Shown here piece after piece: positions 1 to 9,003 of a DNA stretch of 64,000 nucleotides. The number at the start of each line of letters is the position of its first letter. Position 1 is the stretch's first letter. Under the pieces are notes generated by a model. It saw only the letters and a list, made by a program, of their open reading frames with translations. It did not search any database and was not told the DNA's origin. The position numbers were made by a program, and so were the translations under genes. Source of the DNA: an uncultured Lentisphaeria bacterium (GTDB lineage Bacteria > Verrucomicrobiota > Lentisphaeria > Victivallales > UBA1829); NCBI GenBank assembly GCA_905197955.1, contig CAJKAR010000016.1, positions 27,571 to 91,570 on the forward strand, read 5' to 3'.

Positions 1-1
1 T

Positions 2-2641
2 CCGCAGGAAGCATGGCAGGCGGCGGAAGAAGTTCGGAAAGAAACCGGAAAGCTCTTCTACATCGCCCCCGAATGGTGCGACATGGGGCCCGATCGGAAA
101 AAAGCTGCCGAACGGATTGCTGACTTTCTGAAAAAATATGGAAACAGTCCGTTTGTCTATCGCCGGAATGGAGTGCAAGTGCACTTCCTCTACAATCACG
201 GGAAATGGTCGGGAGAAAATGCAAACAGAACTGAAGGGGTGGCGGAAGTAAAGAAAATGCTTGCGGATCAGGGACTCAAAGTTCTGCTTGTTCCGACCGT
301 CGGAGATCTGGGCAAAACGGTTCTGGATCGTCCCGATCGCGCCCACGCCCCCTTCGAACCGTTCCGGAAAATCAAATTCGGAAAACTTCAGTATCTAAAA
401 GAAACCTGCTGGGACGGCGCAACCGATCTGAATTCCGGTTCCGATATGCGCGACGAACAGATCCGGGAAATCAAAAAACGTCTCACCGGACTCGGCAAAC
501 CCTTTCTTTTCGTCCCCGCCCTCCGCTCCATGTACGACAGTTCCAACCGCTACTGGCAGGCAATCCATTGCCGCGGCGAAGGCTTCCGCGTCCTGCGCCG
601 CGATCTGCGACAGTGGATCGAACACGGTTTCCGCATTTTCACCTTCTCCACCTGGAACGATGTCAACGAGACCATCCTCATGCCATCCAGCCGCAACGTA
701 TGGGGACTTAATGATATGATCCGATACTATCACGGTCTTGCGGAAAATGGAAGAAGCCCCTTCTCCGTCCCACGTTTTCTTCTATCCTACGAACCGGAAG
801 TTCTGCTGGGAGAACAGGGATTCTTCCAGTTCCTTGTTCTCCCGGAAAAAGATACGCTCAGCAGTGACTACCGAGCCAATGTCTCATTGCGCGATTTGAA
901 CGGAAAAGAGATCAGCGCATTCAGTCTGCTCGCCCAGATCGACGGAGAATCCCGCGACTCCTTCAACGAACACCGCTTTGATACGACCTTTCTCAACACT
1001 CCGGAAATGGTACTTGTTCCGCATGTAACCATCACGCAGATCGACAAATCCTCCGGTGCATCCAGGAAGCTGTACAATGCAGTTCGTCTCGCCCCGATCC
1101 GGATTCGCTGCAACCGTCTCAGCTATTTTGTCCCGTATACGATCTCGCTCAATCATATCAATCCGTCGTCCAGTCTGAAGCTCTCCTGGGAAAACGATTC
1201 CTCACCCGTTCTCGTATCGAAAACGGGCGAACTGCCGAACCTGAAGCTGGAAATCCGCGGCGACAAGGAGTTCCGCAGAGTCAATTTTGCGGAAAGCTCT
1301 CTTCATATCGGAGCCGTCCGGCCCTCCGACACCAGAGAGAAAACACTCAAATACTTCATTCGCTTCAGCGTAGATACTCCGGTCAAAGCCAAGTTCTCCG
1401 TGCAGAACGGAACAATCGATACCACCTACAAACCCTTCTGGGATCTGAACCGTGCCTATCACAAAATCGGTTCGCAACAAACGGAACTTTCCCTGCCGGC
1501 AGGTTACCGCAGTCTTCCACTGGTTGTTGAAATCAGCGGAAGCCCGGAGACGGAATGGTCTCTCGCTCTTCCAGGCACATCCGTTCTGAAGGGAACCATA
1601 CGTTCTCTCGCGGAACAGCCGCTTTTCAAAGAGATGTCATCTGCGGGAAAGAAAAATGTCCTTTCCATGCAGCTGACCAAGGATGCAACCGATCCGAATA
1701 TCGACTTCCCGATTTCAAAATCTGCGGTCGCGGTTCGTCCGCTTCCTGTGCAGAAGGGGAGCGATTCCATGCGAGTCCTCCATGCCTGGGGATTGGACCA
1801 GAACGAGAAGCTCTGCTTCTCCAATCCGGTTGTTCTGAAGATCAGTCCATATACAGGAGAGAAAGTCCCTGTCCGCTTCCTTCAAACAGGCGGGACCTTT
1901 GACGACTTCGTCAACAATCATAATGCGGCATCTGAAAACCAATTTACACGAGATGATATCCGAACCCGTCTTGTGGACACCTCTCTGATTCCCTATCATC
2001 TGCTGACCTTCGACGAAGGTGCAGGCAAGGAGGTAAACCATCACGGAACCGCGCATCAGCTCGGACGCGGCTGGCTCGAAGGCAACTACCGCTGGAACCG
2101 GAACGGATGGCACAAATCCTCTCTGAAACTGGAAGGAGGAGTCCTCAAACTGCGCTCCAAAACCATGCCGCATGGCTGTCTGACGGTAAGCATGAGGATC
2201 CGTCTGGATGAAACAGCGTCATCTCCGGAAAACTCGATCATGGAGGATGCCGACAACTACCAGATGAAGCTTTCCGGGTCCTTCAGTCTCACCGTGGAGC
2301 CAGATGGACGCGTTACCCTCCACCGCCCCATCTCCGGGAAAAATGCGACTCTCACATCCACCATACCCCTGAAGAAAGGCTGGAACCACATTGTCGCCGT
2401 TTACGATCTGGAATCCCTGAAACTCTATCTCAACGGACTCCCTGCGGGCGAAAAGAAAAACCTGAAACCGGCTTACACTCGGACCCATTCCACTCCGTCG
2501 ATCGGAAGTTCCAGAATCAAAAAGAGCAAACAGGGCAAACCGCTCACTTTCCGCGGAGAAATCGACCAGTTGGAAATCATCGGAACAGCCTTGAATGCTG
2601 CGGATGTCCGCAACCTCTATCGGAACGGGACATGGAAATAA
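2..2641 (+). CDS. Secreted glycoside hydrolase, GH71/GH99-like, with C-terminal LamG domain (5' end missing)
   Basis: The frame is open from base 2, so the gene starts left of the window; 879 residues are visible. The first ~250 visible residues look like a TIM-barrel catalytic domain acting on polysaccharide: FYIAPEWCD, a long barrel-like stretch, then FRIFTFSTWNDVNET, which resembles the end of GH71/GH99-type alpha-glucanase/mannanase domains. A beta-rich middle follows. The last ~190 residues, from ILLTFDEGAG, are a concanavalin-A-like LamG fold with the usual GWNHIVAVYD and LYLNG strands and a final EIDQLEI strand, which normally binds carbohydrate. A prepilin-like gene starts 83 bp downstream. 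The hydrolase assignment is reasonable, the exact family is not certain, and export is inferred because the N-terminus is not visible. Confidence 0.55.
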   Translation, partial: PQEAWQAAEEVRKETGKLFYIAPEWCDMGPDRKKAAERIADFLKKYGNSPFVYRRNGVQVHFLYNHGKWSGENANRTEGVAEVKKMLADQGLKVLLVPTVGDLGKTVLDRPDRAHAPFEPFRKIKFGKLQYLKETCWDGATDLNSGSDMRDEQIREIKKRLTGLGKPFLFVPALRSMYDSSNRYWQAIHCRGEGFRVLRRDLRQWIEHGFRIFTFSTWNDVNETILMPSSRNVWGLNDMIRYYHGLAENGRSPFSVPRFLLSYEPEVLLGEQGFFQFLVLPEKDTLSSDYRANVSLRDLNGKEISAFSLLAQIDGESRDSFNEHRFDTTFLNTPEMVLVPHVTITQIDKSSGASRKLYNAVRLAPIRIRCNRLSYFVPYTISLNHINPSSSLKLSWENDSSPVLVSKTGELPNLKLEIRGDKEFRRVNFAESSLHIGAVRPSDTREKTLKYFIRFSVDTPVKAKFSVQNGTIDTTYKPFWDLNRAYHKIGSQQTELSLPAGYRSLPLVVEISGSPETEWSLALPGTSVLKGTIRSLAEQPLFKEMSSAGKKNVLSMQLTKDATDPNIDFPISKSAVAVRPLPVQKGSDSMRVLHAWGLDQNEKLCFSNPVVLKISPYTGEKVPVRFLQTGGTFDDFVNNHNAASENQFTRDDIRTRLVDTSLIPYHLLTFDEGAGKEVNHHGTAHQLGRGWLEGNYRWNRNGWHKSSLKLEGGVLKLRSKTMPHGCLTVSMRIRLDETASSPENSIMEDADNYQMKLSGSFSLTVEPDGRVTLHRPISGKNATLTSTIPLKKGWNHIVAVYDLESLKLYLNGLPAGEKKNLKPAYTRTHSTPSIGSSRIKKSKQGKPLTFRGEIDQLEIIGTALNAADVRNLYRNGTWK

Positions 2642-2724
2642 GACCGCACCCGGGAATTGATAGAAACATCCCGGGCGCTTCTCACCAAACATCTTCGTCT
2701 CTCAACAAAGAAAGGGAACCCCTC

Positions 2725-3471
2725 ATGAAAGATGCACAAAATACCGCCCAGCCCGACTTTTCCGGCAACAGGGAAAAACAATCCGGCATAGCCAAAAAGC
2801 ACCTTTTCACATTGATAGAACTCCTTGTGGTCGTAGCAATTATAGCGATCCTGGCAGGACTTCTTCTTCCGTCACTGAACAAAGCACGTCAGGCTGGACT
2901 GGCGGCATCCTGCACCAACAATCTCAAGCAGATGGGACTCTACTTTCACAACTATACGAGCGATTCCGATGACAATCTCCCATTCCATACGACAAACGAA
3001 AGTAGCCGGGACGCTGCACAGCAGAACTGTCTTATCTGGATTCTCCAGAAACTCTATCCGAAAGTCTTCCTCAGCGACCGGGATTACAGTGCAAAAAAAG
3101 GCCGTCAGTTCTGGCATTGTCCTGCAGCGCCTCTCTACACCTATTCCGAAGCGGGCGGACAGGGTCCCAGCGACTTCGGAACCAATTCCCGCATGGGATG
3201 CGATAAAAACGGCAACTGGGTCTACCGTCTTCCGCAGTCTGCCCCGCAGCCCTCACGAAAATTCCTTCTTGCAGACATCCGTCAGAACGGTCGTCCGAAT
3301 CACAATCCGGAAAGTTTCACCGCAATGCTGGAATCAGCCCGCCATAACAACACGGTGAATATGTCCTTCTTCGATGGCCATGTCGAACGGAAAAGCAACA
3401 TAGCCTATATCTGCCGCTGGACCAGCTGGGGCAGTTACAATTCCGCTGAAGATCAATATCCCTGGAACTAA
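2725..3471 (+). CDS. Prepilin-type N-terminal cleavage/methylation protein (pseudopilin, DUF1559-like)
   Basis: 248 aa from ATG 2725, which has AAAGGGAA upstream; an upstream in-frame extension has no ribosome site. After a 28-residue basic leader comes FTLIELLVVVAIIAILAGLLLP, the class III signal and hydrophobic helix cut by a prepilin peptidase, with Glu at +5. The rest is a globular pilin-like head with SCTNNLKQMG and a C-terminal HNNTVNMSFFDGHVE, the H-X9-DG motif of the family seen in large numbers in Planctomycetes and Lentisphaerae. It follows a glycoside hydrolase, as the two other pseudopilins of this window also do. The role of these proteins is unknown; surface display or a secretion pseudopilus linked to the hydrolase is inference. 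Confidence 0.9.
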   Translation: MKDAQNTAQPDFSGNREKQSGIAKKHLFTLIELLVVVAIIAILAGLLLPSLNKARQAGLAASCTNNLKQMGLYFHNYTSDSDDNLPFHTTNESSRDAAQQNCLIWILQKLYPKVFLSDRDYSAKKGRQFWHCPAAPLYTYSEAGGQGPSDFGTNSRMGCDKNGNWVYRLPQSAPQPSRKFLLADIRQNGRPNHNPESFTAMLESARHNNTVNMSFFDGHVERKSNIAYICRWTSWGSYNSAEDQYPWN

Positions 3472-3492
3472 TACCCATACACAAAAAATACG

Positions 3493-3695
3493 GAAAAATG
3501 CGAATGCATTTTTCTCGGGTCAAGGACTGTGTCCTTGTCGCGATCCAGCGGCGAAACGCTGGCCGTGCAGCGCACGGAATCTTACAAAATAAAAAAATGC
3601 GAGAGGCGAAAACCGCTTTGAAAAGCGGTTCTTCTCCTCTCGCGCTCTCCTCTTTCCCTAAACTTTTCGACCGCCTTTGCGTTTCCCGCAAAGGC
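3493..3695. repeat. Cluster of six consecutive hairpins between convergent genes
   Basis: Six perfect or near-perfect palindromes follow one another in 203 bp: 3493-3514 (9-bp stem, GAAT loop), 3521-3537 (CAAGGAC/GTCCTTG), 3545-3562 (CCAGCG/CGCTGG), 3563-3577 (CCGTGC/GCACGG), 3599-3643 (GCGAGAGG/CCTCTCGC enclosing AACCGCTT/AAGCGGTT) and 3673-3695 (GCCTTTGCG/CGCAAAGGC). They lie between the end of the pseudopilin gene and the end of the ABC permease gene. One of them may act as a bidirectional terminator, but six is far more than termination needs. A REP/BIME-like element or a structured RNA is possible. Confidence 0.6.
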
Positions 3696-3721
3696 TCACA
3701 GGATCTGGAGCTCCCGCAGAA

Positions 3722-4987
3722 TTACTCGGAACGGAGGACCTCAATCGGATTCTGCTGAGCGGCCTTCCACGCAGGATAGGTACCGAACAGCACGCCAATC
3801 ACTGCACTGATCACCAGAGCAAGGACAATGAACCAGATGGAAAATGCAGTCGGCATGTCGGCATATAAAGTCACCATTTTTGCAATGAAGACACCAAGTG
3901 CAACTCCGGTACCGCCACCAAGCGAAGTCAGAAAGATCGTCTCAAACAGGAACTGCTTGATAATATCCCCCTTCTGCGCCCCCAATGCGCGCCGGGTTCC
4001 AATCTCCTTGCGCCGCTCGTACACGTTGGCCAGCATGATGTTCATAATGCCGATGCCTCCGACCAGAAGCGAAATACCTGCAATGGAACTCATGACAATC
4101 GTAAAAATATTCTGAGTAGCCTCCTGCTGCTTCAGGAGATCCAGAGGAACAAGCATTGTCCAGTCTTTGGTTTCAGAATGGACTTTGCTCATGTAAGCAG
4201 CAATACGCTTTGAGGTGTAGTCGATGTAGCTGACATCACGCACCTGGACAATAAACGTATCGAAATCGACATCCTCCACCACAGGATTGCGGCTGCTGGT
4301 GTCGTATGCTTTTTTCCCGAAAATGGAATCCGATGCCATGATCGTCACAAAAATACAGTCGTTCGGACTTCCCACGCCGGGAATGTTGGTTCCATGGGAA
4401 TTCTCTAGGATTCCGACAACCCGGAACACATCTTTTTCCACCATCAGCGTAGAGCCGATGATGTCCTGCTGTCCGAGAGAGAAAAGCGCCCGCTTCACAT
4501 TGAGTCCGATCACACAGGTGTTGTTGATTCCGTCGATATTTGAAAGCCAGCGCCCCTGAACAATATCGGAACGGCTGAATTTCAGAAAATCGATAGACAC
4601 CCCGACCAGCGAAAGATCCAGCCGCTTCATTCCGCTGAGAATCTTTTTCCGGGAATTGCGCGCAACAGACACCTGCTCCACATTATCCATTTTCCGAATG
4701 TGATCCAGATCGACCGTGGTAATGCCGTAGCGATCCATCAGACTCTGTCCGGAAGAATCGGAAACATCCTTCCCGGACGCCGGCGGTTTGCGGGTGGCAA
4801 CGATAATCTTATCCGTTCCCATCGCTTCAATCTGTGCAAGCGCCTGAATTTTGGCACCTTCCGAAATCGCCAGCATCGCGATCACGCTGCCGACTCCGAA
4901 GATAATTCCCAGAGACGTCAGAATGGACCGCACCTTGTGCAGCATCAGATTGTGAAAAGAAAGCCAGACCTGATCGTGAAGCCGCAT
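3722..4987 (-). CDS. MacB-like ABC transporter permease (FtsX family)
   Basis: 421 aa. An N-terminal membrane helix (residues ~20-40, SILTSLGIIFGVGSVIAML), a large periplasmic MacB_PCD-like domain (~45-275) and three C-terminal helices form the usual MacB/FtsX topology; IGTRRALGA, typical of these permeases, sits in the loop before the third helix. Unlike E. coli MacB, the ATPase is a separate protein encoded one base upstream (4989-5735). It is the last gene of the operon secretin-adaptor-ATPase-permease. Permeases of this type transmit force to the periplasm (mechanotransmission) rather than moving substrate through the membrane, so it probably drives export by the adaptor and secretin. The substrate is unknown. 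Confidence 0.85.
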   Translation of the reverse strand: MRLHDQVWLSFHNLMLHKVRSILTSLGIIFGVGSVIAMLAISEGAKIQALAQIEAMGTDKIIVATRKPPASGKDVSDSSGQSLMDRYGITTVDLDHIRKMDNVEQVSVARNSRKKILSGMKRLDLSLVGVSIDFLKFSRSDIVQGRWLSNIDGINNTCVIGLNVKRALFSLGQQDIIGSTLMVEKDVFRVVGILENSHGTNIPGVGSPNDCIFVTIMASDSIFGKKAYDTSSRNPVVEDVDFDTFIVQVRDVSYIDYTSKRIAAYMSKVHSETKDWTMLVPLDLLKQQEATQNIFTIVMSSIAGISLLVGGIGIMNIMLANVYERRKEIGTRRALGAQKGDIIKQFLFETIFLTSLGGGTGVALGVFIAKMVTLYADMPTAFSIWFIVLALVISAVIGVLFGTYPAWKAAQQNPIEVLRSE

Positions 4988-4988
4988 G

Positions 4989-5735
4989 TCACTGATACTC
5001 CTGCGTATAGCCCGCGATATTGTCGATGATCTTCCATACCATGCCGTTGCGCAGATAGATCACGCGGTCGTAATGAGGTTCATAATAGGGATTGTGCGTC
5101 ACCATGACAATCGTAGTTCCGGCCTCATGCAGTTCATGAAAAAGATTCATGATCTCGGCACCGGTTTTCTCGTCGAGATTTCCGGTTGGCTCGTCGGCAA
5201 GAATGAAGGTCGGACTGTTCACCAGGGAACGCGCCACCGCCACACGCTGACACTCTCCGCCCGAAAGCTGGTTCGGCCGATGGTCCAGACGATGCCCCAG
5301 CCGGACCCGTTCCGCCATGTATGCCGAAATTTCATGACGCTTCTTCGCCGGGACCTCCGCATACAGCATCGGCACTTCAATGTTCTCCTGAACCGTCAGA
5401 TGAGGAAAGAGATTGAACGCCTGAAAGACAAAGCCGATCTTGATGTTCCGGACTCGAGTCAGCTCGTAGTCACTCATCCGGGAAACGTCGATTCCATCCA
5501 GACGATAAAGACCGCCCGTCGGCTTGTCAAGAAGCCCCAGAATATTCAGCATCGTCGATTTTCCGGAACCGGAGGTCCCCATGATTCCGATGAATTCTCC
5601 GCGCCAGATATCGTAGTTGATCCCTTTCAGGACAGGTACATCGCCGCTGCCCGTATGATAGGCTTTCCGGATGTCCTCCAGATGAAGAGCCTCTTTGAGG
5701 TTTTCCCTGTTCCGCACTTTTTTCTCGTCAGGCAT
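4989..5735 (-). CDS. MacB/LolD-type ABC transporter ATP-binding protein
   Basis: 248 aa, the normal length. Walker A is GTSGSGKST (~residues 52-60), the signature is LSGGECQRVAVARSL, and Walker B is ILADEPTGNLD, the LolD/MacB form, followed by the H-loop in MVTHNP. A cytoplasmic subunit partnering the permease encoded one base downstream. The N-terminal ~15 residues are charged and unremarkable. The glutamate in LSGGE (usually Q) is a common variant. Confidence 0.92.
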   Translation of the reverse strand: MPDEKKVRNRENLKEALHLEDIRKAYHTGSGDVPVLKGINYDIWRGEFIGIMGTSGSGKSTMLNILGLLDKPTGGLYRLDGIDVSRMSDYELTRVRNIKIGFVFQAFNLFPHLTVQENIEVPMLYAEVPAKKRHEISAYMAERVRLGHRLDHRPNQLSGGECQRVAVARSLVNSPTFILADEPTGNLDEKTGAEIMNLFHELHEAGTTIVMVTHNPYYEPHYDRVIYLRNGMVWKIIDNIAGYTQEYQ

Positions 5736-5746
5736 TTCGGCACCGG

Positions 5747-7258
5747 TCAGTTGGAAGAGGTCTGGAACGGACGGTACAGATAAACATCGTCACCCTCCTT
5801 GAGACCCTCGGTCACTTCCACATAGTTGTTGTTGGATTCATTGATCTTGATAAAAACTTTTTCCGGGCCGGTAAGCGTCACCTTGTAGACCAGCAGTTTT
5901 CCGTTTTCCTCGAAAACAGCCTCAATCGGAACAAACAGGACATCCTTCAGGATGCGGGAGACAACCTCCACCTGCACACTCATTCCACTGACCACACGCG
6001 GATCGTTGTTATTGAAATCAACCACCGTACGGTAGATCTTCGGACTGTTCTGGTCCCACGGAATCAGATTGACCGGAAGAGAGGCAATCGTATCAATTTT
6101 ACCGTCCAGCTTGATCGTCTGAATGGAGTCCGGCGTGATAATCACGCGGTCGCCAGCGGACACTTTGGAACGGTACTGCTCCGGCAGATTCACATCGACA
6201 ATCATCTTGCTCATATCCGGAATCGTGATGATAACCTGCTTTCTGCGGGCATCCATACCGACTTTGACCTCGGGATTGCCCCAGCGACGGTCCGGGTCGC
6301 CGTAGATGACAATACCGGACACCGGCGCAATCAGCTTCATCATCGGCAGATACGACTGGTGCTTCCGCAGATCGCGTTCGTATTTCCGGATCTGCGTTTC
6401 ATACTGGAAAAGCTGATTCTTTTTCTGAGCAATGGATGCCTCGGTCTTGACTTTGGTCTTCCGCAGATTCAGGCGGGCCTGCGCCAGTTTGTTGCGCAGT
6501 TCCTTCAGCTTGCTCGGCTGCGTGTAACGCTTGAAGATTTTACGTTCCTGGACCGCGCTGTTGTATTTGGTATTGGCACTGTCGCGAGTCTGTCTGGCGG
6601 TGTCGATCTCCTTCTGCGCCTTCTCTTCGGCGGCGGCATCGGAATAGACGGTGGTGTTGAAAGTCTGGATCTTTTCCGAAAGAGCATCTTCGGCATCCTG
6701 AAGAGTTTTCGCGGCTTCATCGACTTTCAGGTTCTGTTCGTCGCGGTCGCGGGGGCCTTCCAGACGCCAGTATTTGCTGTAAGCATCCTCGGCCTCCGTC
6801 ACGGCATCGCGGGCGGTACGGATATCGGCCTCGTTCGTGCTCTTCAGAATTTCCATCTCATCGAGAGCAATTTCCAGGTCTTTTTTCTTGTTGTCGAGAG
6901 AAACCTTGAGATCGTCGATCTTAAGGATCAGATCGTAGGTTTCGTATTCCGCAACGACCTCCCCTTTCTTCACCTCCTTGTTCTCATCGACCACCTTGAT
7001 GAGCTTGGTTCCCCAAGGAGCCTCCATTGCCAGTTTATGCTTGGTCTTGGCATTGACGCTTCCGGTGAGCATCACGCCAAGGATCAGCTCTCCGCGCTTG
7101 ACCGTGAAAATACGGTCGGGCGCATCCCCTCCCGAATCGGCGGTTTCCGTCTCACCGCCGAACGGGTTCAGGAAGTAGAACGCAACCGCAACAGCCAGCA
7201 GCAGGAAGACAAGACCGGCCAGCACCTTCTTTTTTTTCAGGACGGAGGGCAGTTTCAT
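5747..7258 (-). CDS. HlyD/MacA-type periplasmic adaptor (membrane fusion) protein
   Basis: 503 aa. One N-terminal membrane helix (residues ~10-30, AGLVFLLLAVAVAFYFL) anchors it in the inner membrane. A lipoyl-like half (LAMEAPWGTKLIKVVDENKEVKKGEVVAEYE) leads into a very long coiled coil (~105-300, rich in Lys/Glu/Ala), followed by the second lipoyl half (LIAPVSGIVIYGDPD), a beta-barrel and a membrane-proximal domain. The coiled coil is longer than in MacA. The start overlaps the upstream secretin stop by four bases (ATGA), so translation is coupled. It should bridge the MacB-like pump and the outer-membrane secretin. Confidence 0.88.
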   Translation of the reverse strand: MKLPSVLKKKKVLAGLVFLLLAVAVAFYFLNPFGGETETADSGGDAPDRIFTVKRGELILGVMLTGSVNAKTKHKLAMEAPWGTKLIKVVDENKEVKKGEVVAEYETYDLILKIDDLKVSLDNKKKDLEIALDEMEILKSTNEADIRTARDAVTEAEDAYSKYWRLEGPRDRDEQNLKVDEAAKTLQDAEDALSEKIQTFNTTVYSDAAAEEKAQKEIDTARQTRDSANTKYNSAVQERKIFKRYTQPSKLKELRNKLAQARLNLRKTKVKTEASIAQKKNQLFQYETQIRKYERDLRKHQSYLPMMKLIAPVSGIVIYGDPDRRWGNPEVKVGMDARRKQVIITIPDMSKMIVDVNLPEQYRSKVSAGDRVIITPDSIQTIKLDGKIDTIASLPVNLIPWDQNSPKIYRTVVDFNNNDPRVVSGMSVQVEVVSRILKDVLFVPIEAVFEENGKLLVYKVTLTGPEKVFIKINESNNNYVEVTEGLKEGDDVYLYRPFQTSSN

Positions 7259-8793
7259 TTTTTCGCGCCTTCATCTGCCGGCTGTTTTGTCTCATCCGGA
7301 TGAGTCGTGTAGTGCGGATCCCCCATGACGCGTTTCTTCTTAACGGTTCCATCCGGAGCCTCCTCGTCGGAGAAGAACTGCGACCAGAAACCGCGATCGG
7401 TCATGGACTCCGTAACCTGCGGATACGGATTGGAATCAAACAGGATATCCGAATCGTGGATGGAATCGGCCAGCCCCTTGAGTTCCTTGACACTTGCCTC
7501 CGGATCCAGAGAAACAGAGTATGGATTCGGAATAATATGCACTTTCATGAAGAAAATCAGCTGTTTTTCAGAGGTGGTTGCATCCTTGGCGGTAAAAAGT
7601 TCGCCGAGAAGCGGAATGTCGCTGAAGAACGGCATTTTGCGAAGTTCTTCGGAGGTCTCGCTCGAATAGAGTCCGCCAAGCATGATGATCTCGCCATCGG
7701 CGGCCGTCAGACGGGTCGTGATATTGCGGACCGACACAACAGGAACGTTGTTGACCACCAGATTTGCATTCTCTCCGGAGCCGCTCGTCGATGAGAACTT
7801 TTCATAGCGGACGGCAATCGTAATCTGCGGATTGATCTCCAGCTGAACGACATCGTTGTTGATGAGAGTCGGCGTGATTTTCAGCGTGATTCCGGTTCGT
7901 TTGAAGAGCGTGCTCTGCGTAACGGCGGAGTTCGTCACGGAGTTTTCCATGTAAGGGAGGTCTTCTCCGGTACTCATGGTGGCCTCGGTTCCGAGGTCGG
8001 CGATCACGTTGGGCGCGGCAAGAATCTTGGCATCGGAACTGGTGTTCAGCCAGCGGAGTGCCGCCTGAAGCGTGGAACTGTTGCCGTCTTTGGAGCCGGT
8101 CGCGATCGGGAAAAAGTCGAATCCGGAGCTTTCGGTGTTGTCGCGGCTCTGGGTCGGGCTGTTCAGAGCATACCCGTAAGTGCTTGTCGTTCCGGTCTTT
8201 GCATCCTTATGCGTATACTGGAGCTTGACATCGCGTTCCTCCCCCTGCTTGATGGTGACTTCGATGATCTGCGTCTCCACAAGGACCTGCGGAAGAGGCA
8301 CATCCATCGCCAGAAGAGTCGCCTTGATGGTCGGCACCTTGTCGCGCAGGACATTGATGACGATCGTATTCTGCGTGGGCGAAGTTTCGCAGACACCTGC
8401 ATCCGAAAGCGCCGCCTCCACAGCATCCTGCGCCTTGGAAGCATCCACGAAACGGAACCGATAAACAATAATGGAACGTTTCGGAGCCGTCTTATCCTCG
8501 TTCTCCACATCGGTCACGACCAGATAGGGCTTGTCCGGAACAAAACGTTTTGTGCTCATCATCGGCTTTGCCGAGGACTTGAACAAAGCCTCCAACCGTT
8601 TCTTGACCGCCTCCTTGCCAACACTGCTGGCAAATCCGGCGGCAACCGCACGCTTCTCCAGCGCGGCTTCCGTCCGGGAATCAGGGGCCGAGGTGCTTTT
8701 TTCCGTCTGTGAAAAACTCGAAAACGGCGAGCTCAAAAGAAGAAAAGCCACGAGTGTAAAAGCCATTCTTCCGTCATTTTGTACGGATAACAT
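7255..8793 (-). CDS. Secretin-like outer-membrane protein of an ABC export operon
   Basis: 512 aa with an N-terminal signal sequence (MAFTLVAFLLLSSPFSSFSQ). An N-domain-like region (YRFRFVDASKAQDAVEAAL, then TIVINVLRDKVPTIKATLLAMD) precedes a secretin domain: VLVETQIIEVTIKQGEERDVKLQY, VVSVRNITTRLTAADGEIIMLGGLY and PFFSDIPLLGELFTAKD are the typical secretin strands. The C-terminal ~90 residues are a charged tail. The start at 8793 has GGAAGGA 11 nt upstream; a second Met at 8766 is possible. It is the first gene of the operon, where a TolC-type channel would be expected for a MacAB pump. That substitution is the interesting point. Confidence 0.82.
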   Translation of the reverse strand: MLSVQNDGRMAFTLVAFLLLSSPFSSFSQTEKSTSAPDSRTEAALEKRAVAAGFASSVGKEAVKKRLEALFKSSAKPMMSTKRFVPDKPYLVVTDVENEDKTAPKRSIIVYRFRFVDASKAQDAVEAALSDAGVCETSPTQNTIVINVLRDKVPTIKATLLAMDVPLPQVLVETQIIEVTIKQGEERDVKLQYTHKDAKTGTTSTYGYALNSPTQSRDNTESSGFDFFPIATGSKDGNSSTLQAALRWLNTSSDAKILAAPNVIADLGTEATMSTGEDLPYMENSVTNSAVTQSTLFKRTGITLKITPTLINNDVVQLEINPQITIAVRYEKFSSTSGSGENANLVVNNVPVVSVRNITTRLTAADGEIIMLGGLYSSETSEELRKMPFFSDIPLLGELFTAKDATTSEKQLIFFMKVHIIPNPYSVSLDPEASVKELKGLADSIHDSDILFDSNPYPQVTESMTDRGFWSQFFSDEEAPDGTVKKKRVMGDPHYTTHPDETKQPADEGAKK

Positions 8794-8842
8794 CGTTTAC
8801 AGGTCCTTCCAGTAAAGTTGGTGTTTCTATTTGTAAAGGAAC

Positions 8843-8870
8843 ATTTTACTATATAATCAGATAAAGTCAA
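8843..8870 (-). promoter_or_regulatory. Promoter of the secretin-HlyD-ABC operon
   Basis: On the minus strand TTGACT (8870-8865) and TAAAAT (8848-8843) are separated by 16 bp, ~50 bp before the secretin start. It is the best sigma-70-like match in the divergent intergenic region. Confidence 0.55.
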
Positions 8871-8888
8871 GCCATCCGCGGAAAAAAG

Positions 8889-8914
8889 AAATGACTTTTT
8901 TGAATGGGTCATTT
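8889..8914. promoter_or_regulatory. Inverted repeat, candidate operator between divergent genes
   Basis: AAATGAC (8889-8895) and GTCATTT (8908-8914) form a 7-bp dyad with a 12-bp spacer. It lies just upstream of the minus-strand -35 box and ~50 bp upstream of the plus-strand -35. It is a natural candidate site for the GntR/LacI-type regulator encoded at 9004, which could control both itself and the export operon. This is inference from position and symmetry. Confidence 0.35.
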
Positions 8915-8963
8915 TCCTCCGGATCTGCAACAAAAAAATCTCTATTCTCTCCGCTTTTGCGGA

Positions 8964-8992
8964 TTGAAAAAACAGCCGCGGTGATTTACATT
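8964..8992 (+). promoter_or_regulatory. Promoter of the GntR-type regulator gene
   Basis: TTGAAA (8964-8969), a 17-bp spacer and TACATT (8987-8992). Expected transcription start is ~8999-9001, only a few bases before the ATG at 9004, and no Shine-Dalgarno is visible, so the mRNA would be leaderless or nearly so. Confidence 0.55.
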
Positions 8993-9003
8993 AGATTCCT
9001 ATT

